This document shows positions 5,326 through 9,222 of a DNA stretch of 9,222 bases, piece by piece. Source of the stretch: Pseudomonadota bacterium (GTDB lineage Bacteria > Pseudomonadota > Gammaproteobacteria > Steroidobacterales > Steroidobacteraceae). The notes below the pieces were generated by a model. The model was not told the DNA's origin. It searched no databases and saw nothing but the letters and a program-made list of their open reading frames with translations. Each line of letters opens with the position of its first letter. Position 1 is the first letter of the stretch. The translations under genes and the position numbers were made by a program. Where the stretch lies: the NCBI GenBank assembly GCA_021780395.1, contig JAJXYU010000032.1, positions 1 through 9,222 on the forward strand, read 5' to 3'.

Positions 5326-6075
5326 TCATTGCTTGCGACCCTGGCGGCTGACCGCCTCCTGGGCGGCCGAGATCGTCGCCGGGTCGCCGAGGAAACGCCA
5401 CCCGGCCGGCGCCAGGGTCCGGTCGAATTCATAGAGGATCGGGACGCCGGTCGGAATATTGAACTCGACGATCTCGGCGTCGGACATCCGATCGAGCATC
5501 TTCACCAGCGCGCGCAGCGAGTTGCCATGGGCGACGACCAGCACGTTCTGGTCCGCCGCGAGCCGCGGCGCGATTCTCGCGTTCCAGTCGGGTTGCACCC
5601 GGGCCAGGGTATCCTTCAAGGACTCGGCGGACGGCAGCTCCCGCGGGTCCACGCCCGCATAGCGGGGGTCGAAGCGGGGATGGCTGGGATCGTCCGCCGG
5701 CAGCGGCGGCGGCGGGACGTCGTAACTGCGGCGCCAGATCTTCACCTGGGCTTCGCCGTGGCGGGCCGCGGTCTGCGCCTTGTCGAGTCCCTGCAGAGCG
5801 CCGTAGTGGCGCTCGTTCAGCCGCCAGCTGTTCTCGACCGGGATCCACATCCGGTCCATCGTGTCGAGCGCGATCCACAGTGTCCGGATCGCGCGCTTCA
5901 GCACCGACGTGAGCGCGATCTGCGGCTCGATGCGCTCGGCGAGCAGTTCCCGGCCGACCCGCCCGGCTTCCGCGCGTCCCTGGTCGCTGAGATCGACGTC
6001 CACCCAGCCGGTGAACCGGTTTTCGAGATTCCAGACGCTCTGTCCGTGACGGACGAGGATCAATTTTCCGGGCAT
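5326..6075 (-). CDS. gpmA: 2,3-bisphosphoglycerate-dependent phosphoglycerate mutase
   Basis: The product is 249 residues, the normal length for dPGM. It interconverts 3- and 2-phosphoglycerate in glycolysis and gluconeogenesis in the cytosol. It has the phosphohistidine motif LVRHGQSVWN with His10 and Arg9, then ENRFTGW, Arg61 in the LKRAIRTL segment, catalytic Glu88 in NERHYGALQG, and the second active-site His183 in VVAHGNSLRAL. The middle YDVPPPPL and DPRYAGVDPRELPSAESLKDTL match the substrate-lid region of GpmA. ATG 6075 is preceded by GAGAGG (6090-6085), which overlaps the stop codon of the upstream glutamate dehydrogenase gene. The frame stays open upstream, but that is antisense/out-of-frame shadow of the dehydrogenase gene. 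Thirteen bases separate the two genes, so they are probably one transcript. The gene ends 6 bp from the convergent ferredoxin stop. Confidence 0.96.
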   Translation of the reverse strand: MPGKLILVRHGQSVWNLENRFTGWVDVDLSDQGRAEAGRVGRELLAERIEPQIALTSVLKRAIRTLWIALDTMDRMWIPVENSWRLNERHYGALQGLDKAQTAARHGEAQVKIWRRSYDVPPPPLPADDPSHPRFDPRYAGVDPRELPSAESLKDTLARVQPDWNARIAPRLAADQNVLVVAHGNSLRALVKMLDRMSDAEIVEFNIPTGVPILYEFDRTLAPAGWRFLGDPATISAAQEAVSRQGRKQ

Positions 6076-6088
6076 GGTTGCGTGCCTC

Positions 6089-9000
6089 TCACTCGCCGGC
6101 CAGGCGGCGTACGGATTGCAGGGCGACGGACAAGGTCGCGAAGTCGGCGCCCGCGCCGGAGCGCAGATCCGCGAGCAGCCCGTCGAGGTTCGCGACATCA
6201 CCGCGCCGTCCCGCGAGCCAGGACTCGACGCGCGCCGTGGCCGGGCCTTTCTGGCTCGCCAGCACCGCGCCGGTGATCTTCCGCTGCAGCGCGAACGACG
6301 TGTCGCGCAGCGTCGCGCGCGCGACCGCGTGCCAGTGCGCGTCGGACGGCAGCGCATCGATCTGCTCCTTCAGCCAGCCAAGGCCGATGCGTTCGCCGAG
6401 CGCGAAGTAGGCCTGCGCGGCGAACGTGACCGGCACGCGCGTCGCGCCCGATACCTCGACCAGATCGAACGCGCCATGGAGCGACGCGAGCGCCGCGATC
6501 CGTGCGGCGAGCGCGTCCGGAACGCGCTCGCCGGCGAGACGCATCCGCGCCGAGTCGTAGCGCACCCGCTCGCCGGCCCCGAGGGTCGTGTGTACCTCGC
6601 GCAGGAGATCCCGCACGCCCTCGGCGTAGCGGCGCACGCCGCGTCGCACGTCGAGGTCCGCGCGCTTCTGCATCAGCAGCCAGTAGGTCATGTGCCGGAG
6701 GATCCGCGTCGTCTGCTCGAACGCGACGTACTGGCTCGCGCTGGCGACGCGGTTGTCGAGCGCCTCGATCTGCGCCCAGGTCTCCCGCATCCCGAACACC
6801 TCGCGCGCGATGGTGTACGCCCGGGCGACCGCCGCGGGGTCCGCGCCGGTGTCCTCGACCGCACGCACCGGGAACACCGGACCCATCCGGTTGATCAGCC
6901 CGTTCGTGACCGCGGTCGCGATGATCTCCCGGCGCAGCCGGTGGCGCTTGATGCGCGTGGCGAAGCGCGTGCGCACCGGCGCCGGGAAATAGCGCTCCAG
7001 CTCGTCGGCAAGGTAGTCGTCTTCCGGCACGTCGGAGTCGATCAACGCCTTGTCGAGCCAGATCTTTCCGTAGGAGAGCGCGATCGCGATCTCCGGGCGC
7101 GTCAAGCCCTCGCCCGACTTGCGTCGTTCGGCGATCTCCTCGTCGCTCGGCAGCGATTCGAGCGCCCGGTTGAGCTGCCCGGCGCGCTCCAGCGCGCGCA
7201 GCAGGAAGGCGCCCTCGCCGAGGCGCTCCTTCGCCTGATCCTGGGTCACGCTGATCGCGAGGCCCTGCAGGTAATTGTTCCGCAGCACGAGCGCAGCGAC
7301 CTCGTCGGTCATCTTCGCGAGCAGGCGGTCGCGCGCCGCGCGGGTGATCTCGCCCGCCTGCACCGCCCCGTTCAGCAGGATCTTCAGGTTGACCTCGACG
7401 TCGGAGGTGTTTACGCCGGCCGAGTTGTCGATGAAGTCGGTGTTCAGGCGTCCGCCGCGACGCGCGTATTCGATCCTCGCGGCCTGTGACAGGCCGAGGT
7501 TGCCGCCTTCACCGACGACCTTGCAGCGCAGGTCGCGCGCGTCGACGCGGACCGCGTCGTTGGTCCGGTCACCGACGTCCGCATGGCTCTCGTTGCTCGC
7601 CTTCACGTAGGTGCCGATGCCGCCGTTCCACAGCAGGTCGACGTCGAGCCTGAGGATCGCCTTGATCGCCTCGTTCGGCGTGGTCTGCGCCGGCAGCCCG
7701 AGCAGTGCTTGCGCCTCCCGCGACAGCGGGATGCTCTTCGCGTTGCGCAGATAGATTCCGCCGCCCTTCGACAGCAGGTCGGTCGAGTAGTCCTCCCAGC
7801 TCGAGCGCGGCAGCTTGAACAGGCGGAGGCGCTCGCGGAACGAACGCGCCGCGTCCGGGGCGGGATCGATGAACACGTGCTGGTGGTTGAACGCGGCGAG
7901 CAGGCGGATGTGCGGAGACTGCAGCATGCCGTTGCCGAACACGTCGCCCGCCATGTCGCCGATCCCCGCGACGGTGAATTCCCGGCGCTGGATGTCGACG
8001 CCCATCTCGCGGAAGTGCCGTTTCACGCACTCCCAGGCGCCGCGCGCGGTGATCGCCATCTTCTTGTGGTCGTAACCGGCCGAACCGCCGGAGGCGAACG
8101 CGTCGCCGAGCCAGAATCCATAACTCTCGGAGATCTCGTTCGCGATGTCGGAGAACGTCGCGGTGCCCTTGTCGGCCGCGACGACGAGATACGGATCGTC
8201 CTCATCGTGCCGGACGACCTGGCGCGGGGGCACGATGCGTTCGCCCGCGATGTTGTCGGTCAGATCGAGCAGGCCGCGGATCAAGGTGCGATAGCACGCG
8301 ACGACCTCCGCCTGTTGTGCGTCGCGCCCGCCCTCGGGGAGCCGCTTCGCGACGAAACCGCCCTTCGCGCCGACCGGCACGATCATCGTGTTCTTGACGT
8401 TCTGGGCCTTCATCAACCCGAGGATCTCGGTGCGGAAGTCCTCCAGGCGGTCCGACCAGCGGATGCCGCCGCGCGCGACGCGTCCCATGCGCAGGTGCAC
8501 GCCCTCCATCCGGGTCGAATACACGAAGATCTCCCACAGCGGCTTCGGCAACGGCAGTTCCCGCAGCCGCTGGCTCGCGATCTTGAAGGACAGGTAGTCC
8601 TTCTCGGCCCCGGCCGCGTCGTGCTGCCATGCGTTCGTGCGCACGGTGGAATCGATCGCATTCCACAGCGCCCGCAGGATCCGGTCCTCGTCCGACCGGC
8701 GGACCGCCTCGAGCGCGGCGCCGAGCGAGCCGTTCAGTCGCTTCTCGGCCGAGCGGCGCGGCCCGGTCGCGATCTGCGGATCGAAGCGCGCGACGAACAG
8801 GTCGGCGAGCAGCCGGGCGGCGGCTGCGTTCTGCGTGAGCACCTGCGCGACGTATCCCTGGCTGTACGGCAGTCCGGTCTGCAGCAGGTAGCGGGAGTAC
8901 GCGCGCAGCACGTTGACCAGCCGCCACGGCACTCCCGCGTGCAGCGTCAGCCGGTTGAGACCGTCGTTGTCCATCCGGCCCGACCAGACCGCGGTGAACG

Positions 9001-9222
9001 TGTTCTTCAACTCGGCCGCGCGCGCCTCGAACCGCGCCTGGACCGTCCCGGGCACCTCGAGCTCCAGGTCCTGGATCCAGCCGTGCTGGCCGTCCAGGTA
9101 ATCGAGCCCGTAGGGCCGCTCGGCGATCACCCGCAGCCCCATGTTCTCGAGCATCGGCAGCAGGTCCGAGATCGGGATCGCGTCGCCGCCACGGAAGATC
9201 TTCAGGAACACCCGGTCCCTGC
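6089..9222 (-). CDS. NAD-specific glutamate dehydrogenase, large single-chain type; N-terminal part outside window
   Basis: The C-terminal 1043 residues of a large NAD-dependent glutamate dehydrogenase (Bac_GDH family, usually about 1600 residues) are visible. The frame is open through the right edge (...RDRVFLKIFRGGDAI), so the GTG at 9211 is not the true start. The enzyme deaminates glutamate to 2-oxoglutarate and ammonia with NAD+, a catabolic role. The catalytic region shows KAQNVKNTMIVPVGAKGGF (about 8345-8415) with the conserved Lys-Gly-Gly, then FSDIANEISESYGFWLGDAF and GGSAGYDHKKM. A nucleotide-binding stretch GIGDMAGDVFGNGML (about 7920-7975) follows. GGIGTYVKASNESHADVGDR and VVGEGGNLGLSQAARIEY then RLNTDFIDNSAGVNTSDVE close the core. 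The remaining C-terminal part, over 400 residues (about 7380 to 6089), is the helical tail of this family. No frameshift is seen. It reads into gpmA after 13 bp. Confidence 0.96.
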   Translation of the reverse strand, partial: RDRVFLKIFRGGDAIPISDLLPMLENMGLRVIAERPYGLDYLDGQHGWIQDLELEVPGTVQARFEARAAELKNTFTAVWSGRMDNDGLNRLTLHAGVPWRLVNVLRAYSRYLLQTGLPYSQGYVAQVLTQNAAAARLLADLFVARFDPQIATGPRRSAEKRLNGSLGAALEAVRRSDEDRILRALWNAIDSTVRTNAWQHDAAGAEKDYLSFKIASQRLRELPLPKPLWEIFVYSTRMEGVHLRMGRVARGGIRWSDRLEDFRTEILGLMKAQNVKNTMIVPVGAKGGFVAKRLPEGGRDAQQAEVVACYRTLIRGLLDLTDNIAGERIVPPRQVVRHDEDDPYLVVAADKGTATFSDIANEISESYGFWLGDAFASGGSAGYDHKKMAITARGAWECVKRHFREMGVDIQRREFTVAGIGDMAGDVFGNGMLQSPHIRLLAAFNHQHVFIDPAPDAARSFRERLRLFKLPRSSWEDYSTDLLSKGGGIYLRNAKSIPLSREAQALLGLPAQTTPNEAIKAILRLDVDLLWNGGIGTYVKASNESHADVGDRTNDAVRVDARDLRCKVVGEGGNLGLSQAARIEYARRGGRLNTDFIDNSAGVNTSDVEVNLKILLNGAVQAGEITRAARDRLLAKMTDEVAALVLRNNYLQGLAISVTQDQAKERLGEGAFLLRALERAGQLNRALESLPSDEEIAERRKSGEGLTRPEIAIALSYGKIWLDKALIDSDVPEDDYLADELERYFPAPVRTRFATRIKRHRLRREIIATAVTNGLINRMGPVFPVRAVEDTGADPAAVARAYTIAREVFGMRETWAQIEALDNRVASASQYVAFEQTTRILRHMTYWLLMQKRADLDVRRGVRRYAEGVRDLLREVHTTLGAGERVRYDSARMRLAGERVPDALAARIAALASLHGAFDLVEVSGATRVPVTFAAQAYFALGERIGLGWLKEQIDALPSDAHWHAVARATLRDTSFALQRKITGAVLASQKGPATARVESWLAGRRGDVANLDGLLADLRSGAGADFATLSVALQSVRRLAGE

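Noticed and set aside
6076..6357. Upstream extension of the gpmA frame
   Set aside because: It overlaps the dehydrogenase coding region out of frame; the canonical GpmA N-terminus MPGKLILVRHG starts at 6075 with its own ribosome site.
6074..7489. 471-codon plus-strand open frame antisense to the glutamate dehydrogenase
   Set aside because: It is Arg/His/Asp-rich with no recognisable domain, lies opposite conserved dehydrogenase sequence, and has no Shine-Dalgarno.
9209..9211. GTG 9211 as the true start of the glutamate dehydrogenase
   Set aside because: The frame continues to the window edge and the family needs several hundred more N-terminal residues.

Overview
The window is GC-rich bacterial DNA, roughly two thirds G+C or more by eye, and densely coded with gaps mostly under 100 bases. 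The gene content suggests a proteobacterium, most likely gammaproteobacterial. It includes the large single-chain NAD-glutamate dehydrogenase, a 2,3-BPG-dependent phosphoglycerate mutase, a putidaredoxin/adrenodoxin-type ferredoxin, a ModF-like double ABC ATPase, and a PnuC-family gene under TPP control. The taxon is inferred from these families; no rRNA or tRNA gene is present. I see no mobile element, CRISPR array or phage gene.

Layout, left to right. (1) Positions 1-2037, plus strand: the 3' end of an ABC ATPase, overlapped by a membrane-anchored TPR protein, then a small lipoprotein of unknown function. (2) A perfect 14-bp GC-rich hairpin at 2048-2079 separates the lipoprotein from a convergent PhzF-family gene (minus strand, 2087-2986). 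(3) Positions 3024-4927, plus strand: a promoter, a TPP riboswitch, and three tightly packed genes encoding a YkoF-like thiamine/HMP-binding domain protein, a PnuC-family transporter (most likely the thiamine transporter PnuT) and an APH-fold kinase (probable thiamine kinase). (4) Positions 5002-5319, plus strand: a [2Fe-2S] ferredoxin. (5) Positions 5326-9222, minus strand: gpmA preceded by the 3' two thirds of an NAD-glutamate dehydrogenase, which runs off the right edge. The ferredoxin and gpmA stop codons face each other across 6 bp.

The most interesting unit is the thiamine salvage operon. The riboswitch should shut it off when TPP is plentiful. When TPP is scarce, thiamine would enter through PnuT by facilitated diffusion and be phosphorylated and trapped by the kinase. 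The YkoF-like protein may bind thiamine or its pyrimidine moiety in the cytosol. Two details stand out. The predicted transcription start lies almost at the first base of the aptamer, and the aptamer's own conserved 3' GGGA element appears to serve as the Shine-Dalgarno sequence of the first gene, leaving no room for a separate expression platform. In addition, the lead gene is a stand-alone single YkoF domain and not part of an ABC/ECF system.
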